A stretch of 64,000 nt of DNA, from contig MU270041.1 of the NCBI GenBank assembly GCA_021432635.1, forward strand, positions 591,523-655,522, written 5' to 3'. Positions within the stretch are counted from its first letter, which is position 1. Every line of letters begins with the position of its first letter. Below the pieces are notes generated by a model that did not search any database, had not been told where the DNA came from, and saw only the letters and a list, made by a program, of their open reading frames with translations. The DNA comes from Thozetella sp. PMI_491 (Eukaryota > Ascomycota > Sordariomycetes > Chaetosphaeriales > Chaetosphaeriaceae). Positions 1 through 11,701 of the stretch are shown here, in pieces. The position numbers were made by a program, and so were the translations under genes.

Positions 1-883
1 AATCAGACGAACGGTAACTTCGGCGGTGGCTGCATTGCCGCGTTCCAGGCGCCGCCTCCGCGGCCTCAACGATGTGGCGCGCTTCCCGAGAGTAAGGCCG
101 AGATCCGGAATAGATGGCATGGAAATATGGAAGCATGGAAGCGGGCAGAGCAGAGGCGGCTTCTCACTGCCGGCACCCGGCCGGCCCTCTTCCGCGCGAG
201 AGGGTTGGTAGGGCGCACGCCCGCCGGATACGAGGCACCCTGGTATCAGGGTTTTCCCCTCCCTCAGGTGCTGAGACAGGCGTGGGGTACAGTAGGGGTA
301 TAGTAGAACACATGCAGGGGAGAGATCCACGTGGGCAGCATTGACGCTGGTTGCCCCAGGATGTAAGCTGATGAACCCCAAAAGGCGCGGGACGATTCGC
401 GTTGCAACTAGCACTCGCTGGCTCTGCGAGGATGACTGCGGTGCAATGAGCGCGGCATGGTGAAGAGTGAACGCGCCCAACGTTTGTACGTGCGGCCGCA
501 TTCCGGCCGCACACGCGGACTTAACCCGTAGTCCAGCGCCAATACCCGGGGAAAAAAAAATAGATGGCACCAGCAGCTGACCTCAGATGCCACACAATAG
601 GCGAGAGGTAGCAGCACGACTCCGCATAGGTGAGTAAGCACGCATATTCGCAGTAGGTAGTCCGTGATTCTCATTGACTCGTGCGGCGCCACGCTGGGAT
701 GTCTTTTCCCGATGGGGCTGTGTCTATTTCTCTCTACCTAGTGTTCGTCTTGTGTTGTTCGCTCGGGTGGCTGCTATACCAATCTACCTACCGAGAGCAG
801 GCAACACTGCGAGCGAGTCACTTCGCTCGGACTTCCCGCCGCGCCCGCCCCCCCAACTCCCCACTTCCTCGTGTTACCATGCA
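1..883. other. Left-edge intergenic region
   Basis: No gene was recognised. The short open frames on both strands show no protein-like composition or known motif. The right part must contain the 3' untranslated region of the minus-strand permease that ends at 884. A short A-run lies near 551-559. Confidence 0.5.
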
Positions 884-2701
884 CTAGTAGACGTAGACAA
901 ACTCGTCGTTCTCCCGGTCCGTGAGATCAGCAAACGCCATGTTGCCGATCGAGGTTGCGTTATCGGCGTTGAACTCGACGTAGGTCCGCTCCATCGAGTG
1001 GTCGTGGATTTTGGCCGGCTTGCCATTGCGGACCCGTCGCTTCTCCTGCTGCCGGTTCAGGAAGAAGAGGACTCCCACCTGCAGTAGCACCACGCAGATG
1101 ATCATGACATAGACGCCTAGCGTGCCCTGCAGACCGGGGCGGTAGGCCGGCGAGTCAGTGCTCTTGAACAGCAGCGGCCCGACGATGTTGCCCGCCGACG
1201 CTGCAGCATTGTACAGCGACATGACTACCGACTTCTTGGTCTGCCCGGCCGTGTTGGCTAGGATCCACGACACGATGAGTGTGTTGGTGCCGAAGATGAA
1301 GGCGAGCAGGTAATAGCCCACCAGGAGCGGTCCGGTGTGGTCGCTCCCCCGCGGGAGGACGTACAGCATGATGAGGCCAACAAGCACGGGGATCAGGATC
1401 GCCACCAGTATCACCGACTTCCACCGCGCGCGAAGGACCAGGAATGCAACACCGATAATGACGAGGTACTGGATCGCTCCGAACGGCATGTTGAGCAGCG
1501 ACGTTGTGTACTTGTCGAAGCCGATCCCACTGAGGATCAGCGGCCCGAACGCGTTGGTCACCTGCGCTCCGAGGTTGTTGCCGAACGACATGGCGATGAA
1601 CAAGTACGTCTTAGGGTCGAGGGCCACTTCGATGACGTGGGCAAACTTGAACTCAGTCGATGTAGCCATGCTCTGGTTGGCGCGGAGCCGTTCCCGTGCT
1701 TGCGCCCGCTCGTGCTCCGTCAGGAACCGCGCCGACTCGATGCCGTTGTCCAGCTTCCAGTACACAAACGGTACGCTAATGATGGTGATGAGCCCGGTGA
1801 AGAGGAAGATGCTAGCGGCGCCGGCGCCGGCGGTCAGCAAGGTGTGAGCGGAAGGAGGGGCGCATTGGTGCACTACTCACGTCTGCCATGGGGCTAGGAT
1901 GGACGAGTTGATCTTGCCGAGGCCGTAAGAGAGGGCCGCCGCCACGATCGTCGCCAGGCCGTTGGTCCCATACCACGCGGCGACCCGAAGCGGCTGCTCC
2001 GACCGGCGATACCACTGACTAGTGATGATAGAGAACAGGGGAAGGCATCCGCCCTCGAAGAGACCGAGGAAGAACCTGTCTGCCAGCAGCCCGGCATAGC
2101 TGCGGCAGGCCGGCGTACAGACCTGGGCCACACCCCACCCGAACAACAGCGCGGGCATCAGGATGCGAGGCGGGACGCGGACGATCAGGACCGACGAGAA
2201 GGGCTGCCATGCCAGCTGGGCGATCGGGGCGATAGACCCGATAACCGAGTACTGGTTTCCCTCGAGGTGCGTCCCCTCCTGCAGGCCGAAAATGGCGCTG
2301 TAGCCGAGGATAGTCTTGTCAAGGATCTACGGACCATCGGGTGAGATTCGAGAGGCCTCGCGCCAAGCGCCGAGAAGGAGAGCTGACTGACCTGAAGGAA
2401 ATATACCCAGACCAAGATCGAAAGGATAACCTTGTCAGTCTTGCGAAGAATACGCTTGTTCTGTACAGTGGGAGGATGAGCTCATCGGCGCCACACCGAG
2501 TCGATCGGGTCCAAGTGCAAGGGACCCGTGGGGGGAAGCACCCACGTCTTCTTCGGTGAGCGTCACCCGCTCGATACCGCTACCATCGCCGGAGACGACC
2601 TCTCCTTCGATATCCGAGGGAGTGCCGGCATGCGGGGCCCCGACCGCGGCCCCGTCATCGCTGCTCGTGGTCTTCCTACTCGCTTCGACGTCGTTACCCA
2701 T
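884..2701 (-). CDS. Dal5-like MFS anion/vitamin permease (ACS family)
   Basis: Predicted plasma-membrane permease of the major facilitator superfamily, anion:cation symporter branch (allantoate, nicotinate, pantothenate type). Four exons give about 532 residues: 2701-2546, 2460-2392, 2326-1881 and 1811-884. All introns are GT-AG (85, 65 and 69 nt) and the sum is divisible by three. The acidic N-terminal tail leads into EEDNKRILRKTDKVIL, the hallmark entry to helix 1 of this family, followed by ILDKT after intron 2. The loop APWQTIFLFTGL is rebuilt exactly across intron 3. The last exon carries the six C-terminal helices and a basic tail. An in-frame ATG at 2785 would add 28 residues, so the start is uncertain. 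Substrate cannot be read from sequence; the neighbourhood does not help. Confidence 0.85.
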
Positions 2702-5700
2702 ATCGTGCTGCGGGAGTGGCGCGTAGCGTGGGGGCATGCCGGGAGCAAGCCAGGAACGCCCACGGGAAGCGCCCGCCCCGAACATGGCGCAAGGTTAATG
2801 TATAAAGACTCGGCTTCTGCTGCTCGCGTCTAGCGGCCGCTCCGCGGCCGGGTTCTTTTCCCCGCCCTATGAAATAGTTGAGCGGGGTAAATGGGGAGGT
2901 TGAATGCAACCTCGAGATCCACAAAGATGGCCAGATTGTAGCACTTTGCGCAGACGAATGTGCTAGTAGAGGGTTCGTGGTCGGTGCCGATCGGCGGCGT
3001 AGAGAGCTCTGGTCTAGCCTCTGTCCATACAAGGCCTGCAATGCAGGGTGATAGTGAGGGGGTTTGGCTAGATCAATGCTCTAGTCGGAGTTTAACCCCA
3101 TTCCCCTAGCAACTCCGCAATCCTCCCGCAGCCGCATCCCCGGCACTGGCCCACCTACTCAGTAGCTTCGGCCTGTCGGATGGATTGCTTGGCAGCGGTT
3201 CGCGGCCTGGACGGAGCGGTGTGGTGATAATTACCTGATAGACGCGTGGCCCGCTGGATGGGAGAATTCGGCGCCATGTCGCGCCATTCGGCGTGTTTGC
3301 CTGTCCGGCGATCCAGCCCTGTGAGCTCCATGCAGTGAGACCATACCCGTAGCCCTTCGGATATAAGCCCGAGCGCCGCCACATTTGCAGGCGGCGGCCC
3401 TGACGACGCGGTCCGGCCCGCCAAGACAGCGCCCCGCCTATGGCTTGCCGGCAGCCCGGACACCAAGCAGGTAATAGGCCATAACCTTGTGCTCGTTAAG
3501 CACAGAGACATCGACGCTGTATGATGAAATGGACAGCGGGCCCTGAGGAGGGCAAGAGCGGAATTTATGGAAAGCCGCTATGATGCATTTGGGCCGCCAA
3601 GGCGGGTTCTGAGGCCTTAAAAGCTGTTCATCTTGGGCAAAGTAACTACTCTCCTCCAGATTCGTCTCCTCTAGATTCGCCTGCTCCAAACTTAGCCCAG
3701 GCCCGATAGGGCATTAGAGGTAGTTTCTGTCGATCTTACCTAGTGTCTAAAATGTATTGATAACTTCCATCCGCTGCTCCGCGAGCCACCCCGGCAACCG
3801 ACATTTAACTCCACTCACGGTCTGGGCAATCCTACAAGCCGATGCCGTCATTCCTAACTATGCTGCAGAAGGGACATAGGCATGGAAGTAGTAGGAACTA
3901 GTAGAGGTGGCCAACGATGTGATGTACTAGATAGTCTAGGTGGCTCTATTCGTAGCGCGAGTTGAGCAGAGCCTCATCTTCTTTCTACCTGGTCTGTAAC
4001 ACTTCCATTATGTGCAGGTGAGAGATCTACCTCAGCTCAGATGCAATACTATGCAGCTACTCTGGTCAATGCACACCTCCATTACTCATCATGGCGCAGA
4101 GTGAAGCTACTCAATAGCTTTCCACTTGTCTGTTGCATGTATTTAAATGTAGGTTACAAGGGGGTGGATGGGGTGAAGATATTGACTAGATTGGCCTATA
4201 AATAATTCCTCTACTACAGCCCTTCAGCTGAAGGCGGAGTACTCACATGGAGTACGCTATTACCCAACATGTCTAGAGCCATGTTTTTATCTCCAAGCGA
4301 TGGAATCGCTCCTTGAATATGTAAAAAGAAAGCTTCTCCCAGTTGCAGCTCTAAGATTGTCCTCCTTGTGCATAGACCAGTGCCAGAACCTTGTTACCTG
4401 CGGTTTCCCGGTGACTTATTAACGTCTACCACCCCTAGATGTACTGTTTTTGAGTATCGCGTCCGTAGACGGAGTTTACTGAGGCTTCACCCTCCTCAGT
4501 TCTCAACTTGTTAATATCCTGCCTCTCCTGCTCTCAGGAAACGCCACGCAGCCTCATCGAGACATCGCGGCCAAAACGGAAAGCACCGGTATGCAAGATG
4601 GGTAAATTCCAACTATCCCCAGAAAGAACCGACCGTCAGCCCTCCGCTCGGTATAGTCATAGCATTGGAGCCTCGAGCCACGGCGGCGCCCGTGCCCAGC
4701 CCTAGCACAAGAGTGACTATATCTGTACGGCGCCACCGGCGATCATTCCACAAGAGCTTGCAGTTAGCACGAAGTATAACACCGAGGCTTTACAGAAGAA
4801 CCATGTCGCCGAGATGGCAGGAGCTAGCCACCTACCACATGCAGAACTAGATGGCAGTTCCGAGTCGAGGCAGCACCTTGGATTCAGCACTTCTAGACCA
4901 GACAGGCTCCTCGGGTGAGGGATGTGGCAAGTAGTTGGCTGGTTGGTGGCACAGATGCTTTTATATAAAGACTTAATAGTTTGCTATCAGTGAATCATGT
5001 GAGATTTATGATCCACTTCTCCCTGATGCCTTGGCTTCGGAAGACCAAGGCACACACCATGCGCTACATGACAAATTAGCTTTGAGACGACATCGCCCTG
5101 GTATATGTGGCGTCCGGGGCACGGCACTCGCTTCTAGAGGGAATAAACACCCTGCTTGAGCTCAGGCCAGGGGGTAGTGCTGGAACAGGTCTCAGCTTCT
5201 TAGTGTAGGATGCTCAGGAAAAGACAGATAACTAACCTGCCGGGTGCTAGGAGGTATTTTTGTGAGATAATAGAGACGGGTCTTGTTTCGACAGATCGTC
5301 CCAGAGGCTTATACTCTCGGGCCACAAAAAGTTCGCCCTCCACTATTTCTAAATCCTATTGCCCGGATGAACCTAAAAAGTTCATCTCCGCTGTTCCACT
5401 TACCTTCCTGTTCTGCGTAGGACCGTGCAGTAGGGCAAGCTTCAACCCTTTGGAATTGTTGTTTGCTTGCTTGTTTGCAAATTTCTTTGAGCTGATATGC
5501 GACTGGTTTAGATCGTGCGATGCCCCTGAGCACGACCTCGACCATGGCAAAACGAGCTTTGCTGGCGCCAGCCGACGGATGCGGCCTGGTTTGATCCAGT
5601 TACCCTTTTGCCCTGTCATCCGCCCACTTCCATCCGTTACTCTACACTCCAGGTCTAGTTGCCTTATGCTATCTGCCGAAATGATCTGCCAACATTTGTT

Positions 5701-6220
5701 GGGACCTAGGTTCTTGCCGTCCCCCTATGCACCTTTGCTTTGGCCCCTTGGAGTGTTGCATTGCGGGGCTCTTGAGTGCAGTTGCGTCCCCGCGTTCCTG
5801 GGCCGAGTAAGGGCCAACGAACGAACCAACGATCGATGCCAAGCTATAGTAGCACGGGCTTATCTTATTCGAAGCTGAATTCGAACTATGTGCCGCCTCG
5901 AAACGTCAGGTAGCAGCGGAGGTAGCAACGAGGCGTAGTGACCTTCCTCCGATAGGCCACTGCTGGTCCCCTACGGCGATAACACACGATCCTCAGCTGG
6001 AATTTTCGGCATGCAGGCCTGCATGATATCTGGTTGGTGCTGCACGCCTATGCGAGCCGTGGCGCCAAGAGCTTGGGAAAGCGTACATAAAGTCCCCCGA
6101 TGCGCTCCGACCTCGAGCGGTTGGCCAAATGGTACTTCTCGGCTTTCAATTCAAGTGCAGCTTCCAGCAACATCTCCACTGTCTCCGAGCCACCGATCCA
6201 GTCTCTCCAGCCCACCGAAT
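2702..6220. other. Gene-poor region, partly AT-richer, possible decayed repeat
   Basis: About 3.5 kb without a convincing gene. From about 3700 to 5200 base composition is visibly more AT-rich than the flanking genes, with many short TA-rich words and no sustained open frame, which fits an old, mutated repeat or transposon relic, though no terminal repeat or transposase motif was seen. Open frames at 3155-3689 (minus) and 5210-5878 (plus) have no recognisable motif. A TATA-like TATAAAGA lies at about 2801 on the plus strand, the wrong orientation for the permease. Confidence 0.4.
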
Positions 6221-7143
6221 ATGGCGCGCTACGTTGATACCCTCCCAACGCCTGAAAAGGTCCAGGAGGTGAAAGTGGTGGTCCTCAGTTGCAGTCGGTA
6301 AGAGTTACTCCTAGGCTCGGTTGGGGTGAGAAGCTCACCGTAGTAGGAATGGCACCATGGGTCTCTTCACTGCGCTCCAAACCCTTGGGTATAAGCCATA
6401 TCATGTTGCCGAGATCCTCAAGAACGGCCGTCCGCACATGGACATGGCAACGCAGGCGATCCGCGGTGCACGCACCGGCCAGGGGCGATATTCTAAAGCT
6501 GATTACGACAAATGGCTGGGCAAGTACGACGCCATTGTCGAGATAGCTTGTTTTGATCTCCTCGAGGATATTCTCTGCTGCTATCCCGACGCGAAGTTCG
6601 TCCTAACCACTCGCGAGCCTCGGGCATGGATGTCTTCGATGAACAACACTATAGTGGCCGCAATGAAATCGCAGCAGGAATTCCCAAACAATTTTCTCCA
6701 AAATTTCGACAAACTTTTCAACAGCCTTGGACAGCTTTCCAATACATGGGTCGATGTTTTCTTCCCAAGCGGAGATATGAACGACGAGCAGAGCGCCATG
6801 CAGAAGTACGAAGCATAGTAGGTCGCTCTGAGGAATCCCGGTTCGAAACACGGTGCTGACTTTGACACGCAGCAACAAACGTGTGAGGGAGTTGGTGCCC
6901 CCGGAAAAGCTTCTCGATATCCGATTAGAGGATGGTTTGGGATGGGAACAGCTGTGCCCGTTCCTTGGACATGAGATCCCAGACGTGCCGTATCCCAGGA
7001 TCAACGATGCGGCGCAGTTTACGGCGAGACGAAAAATGCTTCAGCGAATATGCCAGATCAAAGCCATTGCTAACATAGCCGCTGTGACCGTTCCGCCGCT
7101 GCTTGGCGCAGCATCTTTCTGGTGGTATCTGCAGCGAAAGTAA
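6221..7143 (+). CDS. Sulfotransferase-fold P-loop protein with C-terminal membrane helix
   Basis: Member of the fungal sulfotransferase-like P-loop family (the Sulfotransfer_4 type). The true substrate of this family in fungi is generally unknown. Three exons, 6221-6297, 6347-6817 and 6873-7143, give 272 residues. The first intron is only 49 nt. Splicing restores the phosphosulfate-binding loop CSRNGTMGL at residues 24-32, where family members usually read SRTGT. The helix YKPYHV follows, then KFVLTTREPRAWMSS, the 3'-phosphate-binding strand-helix with conserved Arg and Ser. Splicing intron 2 rebuilds KYEAYNKRVRELVP. The C-terminus AAVTVPPLLGAASFWWYL looks like a single membrane anchor. Asn in place of Thr in the loop is a mild departure. 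It lies alone between a gene-poor stretch and a HET gene on the opposite strand. Confidence 0.8.
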
Positions 7144-7398
7144 GGTACCCAGTATTCCCTTGAGATATTACCAGCCGAGCATCAGCATTTATCTTCGACC
7201 CCGAAAAGGAGCCATTTTGATGCGATAGAAGGGCATGAGAATAATAGTACTATTCTTCTATCTTGATATTCTATAGCTAGTAAATATATACATATGGGAA
7301 CAGCACTCCAAGAAGACGAAAGAGCAACTTGTTGCTTCAGATATAATCCGTGGCTCTTTACCAGCATCTCCTCAATCACACATACAATTGCACGAGGC

Positions 7399-9945
7399 TC
7401 ACACCAATTTCAATTCGGTCTGAAATTCGCCGCCCCTACACCGTTGTACTGTGGTTGAGTCGTTGAAGCTCGGCATATATGCCAAACCCACATACTCGAA
7501 CTCCTCGTGATGCCCTTCAATAGCGCGCAGCACCACGACAGTTCCGCAGCCCTCAATCATGTATATGTGGTCTCCTCGACGGGCTCCCATCGGTGCCAGT
7601 CCCAATCTGCCTTTCTCAGTCGTCATTAGCCGCTGCCCGCCGAACATGACAACATCCATGATTGCACTAGGTAGTTCCTCTCGGTACTTCGAGGATGTCC
7701 GCTGCAACAGCCTATGCGCTCGTGCCTGGGAGTCTGCCACTCGCCTTCGGGGGGGCGTGCCGCTGATATAACGGAATCCTGAGAACACAGTCCCTAGACG
7801 GAGGCTCCAGAGGCGAAAGTTGGCGTTGGCGTCGAGGAAGCGGCGCATGCGAGCGAGTAAGTCGATGGCGCCATTGATGAACCCATCTGCGGATGTGAGT
7901 GGTTGGGCTGCATCGCGCGGATCGCTCCCGAGCAATGGTAAATCGAAGACGCAAACATAGTCCGAAGATCCAGAAGCCCCCGCGGCCCAGCTGAGAACAC
8001 CTTTAAGCTCCATGAGCATATCGCTGTCGGAGGCGTAGGCGTGATTGCTTCCTAAGGTGTTGGCCATGGCATCCCAATTTAGTTGTGGCACGGCCGATTC
8101 TGCTGCAATTTCAACCGTTCCAGAATCTGGCACGTAGGCAGTCAGGCCATCGATAGTATCAAGCCAGCTTCCACGAACCAAGAGCACCCGCTGATCTAAA
8201 GAACTCCGCTGGCGCGTTGTGAAGTCGCTCCAATCGAACCGCAGGGTGGTGATCTCTGGTCCGAGGTAGTCCAAGTCTCGGAGATAGTGGTAATCGTGCG
8301 TGAGGTCGATAGCCCAAGTGGGCAGCCCGGACAGCAGACCATCTCTGGCCCTCCGGAAGTTGAATTGGCCAAAGCAACTCAACTCGCGCATAATGGCGAA
8401 TGTTAGATCGATGGACATCTGTTGCATGGTACGGCTGTAGTCCACCTTGATTTCTGCGGCGATGGAGTCCTCTAGCAAACCCATCATGCCATACACCCTG
8501 TCATGCGCCAAGCTGGCATTAGAAAGAATTCCTTGGGTGAGCCAGCTGCTGCTGAGGGTTCGAGAAGTCCACAGACTCGGCCCGCGGTGCCAGTACCTCT
8601 TGATTTTTGCCAGTAGTGTTATCGTGTGCATGAAATTGGTAAACGGCGACTGGGTATCTGGGCCCATGGTCAGAGCGGCCCGGGCTTCCAAGGGCTTGAG
8701 GATGTGGTCTATGCTATCCAGTAGGCGAGTGAGTTCGAGCTCGGCTTTGCCGACGCAAAGCACAGCACTATCGGAGCTGAGCGCGAGTTCTTGTATGATC
8801 CATACTCGGCCCCAATATTTAAGGTGGAGGAGTGGAAACAAGAGGAAGGGTAGCGCTGACGTGCATTCCGGCAAGTGCGGATCGGGATGGACATCTGGAG
8901 GCAACTTGATGAGCCGCAGAAGACTTCTCTCGTCTTCGATTAGCCGCTCTTTTTCCTCCAGGTCCGCTGTGCAGGTGCTGCGCGTGGATTCCGAGGAGGC
9001 AACGCTACGGCTGCCAGAGGAGCCAGAGTCTCTGGAGCGGGTAAGATGCTCCCCGTGTTCGCCTAGGGGGATGTCGTTACCCGATGTAGAGTGCTGATAC
9101 GACTCTGAAGAAATTGTGCTCCAGTCAGATTCGCTCGAATCCTCGCTATCCCAATCCGTGTCCAGATATACCACTGTGGAAACGCGCTTAAGGATGCTGT
9201 CTAGCCCTTTGAAGTACTCTTCATCGCTGACATCGCCTAGATGGAGTGAATCTCCAAGCCAGACCACCGTCCTTGCGGCAATACCGTAGATATCCTTCAT
9301 CCTCCGGACTTGGATTGACTTTTCCGCTGTATCATCCTGGTTTATGCAGATGGCATCAACCCAGAGTCTCGTGCCGGAGCTATACCTCCCCGTCTCTCTA
9401 AATCGTCGTAGTGCGCAAAAGAGATTGTCACCGACTTGGTAAGGTTGCCCGTTAAGCTCGATGAGATGAGTGTCCGGAGAGCCGTAGTCCCAGGTATAAC
9501 TCAACGTCTCGTAGTCGCCCCAAGAGAAACGACGGAACCTAAGGTTAGCGTCGTCACCGGGACTCCCGGCCTTCCTGTCGCCATCGTGGACGGCAAGATC
9601 ACTTTTGGGCATATCCAGAACAAAACAGCACCACTCATCGTACATATGGCTATGCAACCATCTCGTTTTGGGTATATCTGCAGTAAACTCTTGATATTTG
9701 GGCATCCAGGCATCGAGCGACACGGTTGTCATGGTGCAGCGGATGAGTTCGCTGGATGCCCCATCTGGGCCGATGCCGCAGCTTTCGATGGATATGAGCC
9801 GGATTTCATTTTGAGCAGCATCCAGCGGCGTATAGATCTGCATATTGGTTGTCTCCTGTGCTATGGCGAGATATGGCGTAGATGCTTTGGGCACTAAAGG
9901 GGTGAGGCGGGGTAAAAGGGCAGCAGCTGCTGTGGGTATATGCAT
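7399..9945 (-). CDS. HET-domain protein (heterokaryon incompatibility type), single exon
   Basis: Large intronless HET-domain protein of up to 848 residues. HET proteins act in the cytoplasm in non-self recognition and cell death after hyphal fusion; many genome copies have no known partner. The domain begins near residue 145 with YETLSYTWDYG and continues through LWVDAICINQDD (about 194-205) and IQVRRMKDIYGIAARTVVWL, three diagnostic blocks. A Ser/Asp/Glu-rich insertion of roughly 80 residues (about 255-335) interrupts the region after it. The C-terminal part contains hydrophobic and Trp-rich blocks usual for such proteins but no recognisable second domain. An internal ATG at 9843 starts MQIYTPLD, the usual N-terminus of this family, so the real protein may be 814 residues. 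It ends convergently, about 255 bp from the sulfotransferase-like gene. Confidence 0.9.
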   Translation of the reverse strand: MHIPTAAAALLPRLTPLVPKASTPYLAIAQETTNMQIYTPLDAAQNEIRLISIESCGIGPDGASSELIRCTMTTVSLDAWMPKYQEFTADIPKTRWLHSHMYDEWCCFVLDMPKSDLAVHDGDRKAGSPGDDANLRFRRFSWGDYETLSYTWDYGSPDTHLIELNGQPYQVGDNLFCALRRFRETGRYSSGTRLWVDAICINQDDTAEKSIQVRRMKDIYGIAARTVVWLGDSLHLGDVSDEEYFKGLDSILKRVSTVVYLDTDWDSEDSSESDWSTISSESYQHSTSGNDIPLGEHGEHLTRSRDSGSSGSRSVASSESTRSTCTADLEEKERLIEDERSLLRLIKLPPDVHPDPHLPECTSALPFLLFPLLHLKYWGRVWIIQELALSSDSAVLCVGKAELELTRLLDSIDHILKPLEARAALTMGPDTQSPFTNFMHTITLLAKIKRYWHRGPSLWTSRTLSSSWLTQGILSNASLAHDRVYGMMGLLEDSIAAEIKVDYSRTMQQMSIDLTFAIMRELSCFGQFNFRRARDGLLSGLPTWAIDLTHDYHYLRDLDYLGPEITTLRFDWSDFTTRQRSSLDQRVLLVRGSWLDTIDGLTAYVPDSGTVEIAAESAVPQLNWDAMANTLGSNHAYASDSDMLMELKGVLSWAAGASGSSDYVCVFDLPLLGSDPRDAAQPLTSADGFINGAIDLLARMRRFLDANANFRLWSLRLGTVFSGFRYISGTPPRRRVADSQARAHRLLQRTSSKYREELPSAIMDVVMFGGQRLMTTEKGRLGLAPMGARRGDHIYMIEGCGTVVVLRAIEGHHEEFEYVGLAYMPSFNDSTTVQRCRGGEFQTELKLV

Positions 9946-11701
9946 GAAAATCTAGCCGCCACAGCTTGTTTGGCTGCGTCCTTACCAGGTACACAGCTGA
10001 CCCATATTTGGGGGCCTGGATCCATCAAATCCATACACCAGCACAGCAGCAGCCTTGGCAACCTTGAATAATCTCAGGAGGTGACATATGAGGAAGTCTA
10101 AGAAGCCCTTTGTCTTCGCTTACTAGCACAATTCATATATCCCGAAGAGTCCATGCTGCATAGGTGCTGTACCCATGGCAGGTAGGCAAAACCGGCACCG
10201 CGGTTGCTACATAGATAGTCACAGCTGGTGAGCATCATATTTTTTAGTGGGAATCACACAATGGATACTAATGTGGGATGAACCAGGTGCCCTGCTTATT
10301 GCCTTGGCCGGTTGGTATATTCTTCCTCATCTATGGCTGGGGACAGGAGGTACTGTATACGATCGCCGTAATGTGTTCCGTCTATGCAATTGTGGCTTTG
10401 AGCTAGCCATATCGATCAGCGCTGTTGGTCGGGGTATCGCGAGAGATTGGCTCTGATAAGACGACTGCTCCGCCCCCAGGTTTCTGAACACAAACAAGGC
10501 GCATTCCATCAAGGATCAGCAAACCTTCAGAGCCCATGAGCCTCAAATCATGTGACGGTGGCCCCCAAGGAAGCGTCGATTCCCAGTTTCTCAGTCTTGG
10601 CCAGCTTTCCGCCTCCTTGCAAGCGACACCTTTCTTCCGGCGCCTTGTGGCCGGACTTCGTCGAAAAGAAGAATTTTTCACTGTTTGTTTCCCCTCGTTC
10701 CAAGCCATCATGTCTTTTGGCTGGTCAACCGGTGACCTTGTCGCCATGCTACAACCCTCTCTCCGGATTCCAGCTCCACTTGCGGCCTTGAATACTTCGG
10801 CAATGCTGCCGACAACCTCCGAACGAGACACGAGGCGTTCACCCGGAGTTTACTGGGAGCGATGAGGCTTAAAAGGTCAGGGACCAAGTATACGAAGACT
10901 TCGCTGGCGCTCGTTCGGCCACAGCATGGCCGAGCGAGAGACACATTAGGCCATCAGGATGACCAAATCAGAGAGGCCGAAGACGAGATCGCAGCCTTCA
11001 AGCGGATTCACTTAGTAGAGGATCAACTACTAGGAGAAAGTAAAAGTCATACACAGCAAAGGACGCGATCCAAGGCATTATCCCCAGATACCTCTCCTCT
11101 GAAGCAACTCGACCAACCTCCACCGCGGGACAAGTTCTTCCCAATAAACCAAACGTGTTCAGATATCAGAAGGGGTGGCGGCAAAACCAGGGGGTCAAAA
11201 CATGGGTATAGGGGCTAAATTCAAGTCAAAGTATATATTAGAAGAAAAGTACTCCGACTTCAAGGGCGATTTGGATTTCACGGGGTGGGAAAAACCAATA
11301 TCACTATAGTTTCTTTCCGTGTCACTGTTGGCAAGCAGCAGTGTGATGGCTATATCCATGGACCATCTGATTACTCGGGCTATCGGTGTGTGGATGCAAT
11401 TCCTTTTCCTGCACGTTTCTCTTCCTTTGCCTAAGTTATGCAGTTTCGTTATATCCACTATACCTCCGGGGACAGTCCGGTGGCAGGGGTTCTACGGGGC
11501 TCCACCACCATGTCATCTTCGGGACGGTATTCCCCGACTATAGTGTTTTCCTCGATTGCCTTCTCCGACCCCGGTAGTCCTCCCCACATGACCTCGGCCT
11601 AAGGTGATTTTGTAATCAACGGCGACGAAGCGCTGCAGAAGGGCATTCCTCCTTCTTGCACTGTCCTTCCACCAACAGAATAAATGCGCATGTAGTTAAA
11701 A
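9946..11701. other. Intergenic region holding a degraded coding fragment
   Basis: About 1.75 kb between the start of the first HET gene and the MFS gene. Apart from the remnant at 10710-11045 nothing was recognised. The MFS promoter should lie in the last few hundred bases. Confidence 0.4.
10710..11045 (+). pseudogene. Frameshifted remnant resembling the N-terminus of fungal STAND/ankyrin-type proteins
   Basis: An ATG at 10710 opens MSFGWSTGDLVA, a start very like the conserved N-terminus of many fungal NACHT/ankyrin or related signalling proteins (usual form MSFGWSAGDI). In a different frame shortly after, FGNAADNLRTRHEAF and QDDQIREAEDEIAAFKRI look like the helical segment that normally follows. 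No intron with good sites joins the two frames, so at least one frameshift separates them, and no large domain follows downstream. I infer a truncated relic. The family assignment rests on memory of the motif and is weak. Confidence 0.35.

Noticed and set aside
5210-5878. 222-codon plus-strand frame
   Set aside because: Composition is not protein-like and no intron or homologous block was seen; it sits in a gene-poor stretch.
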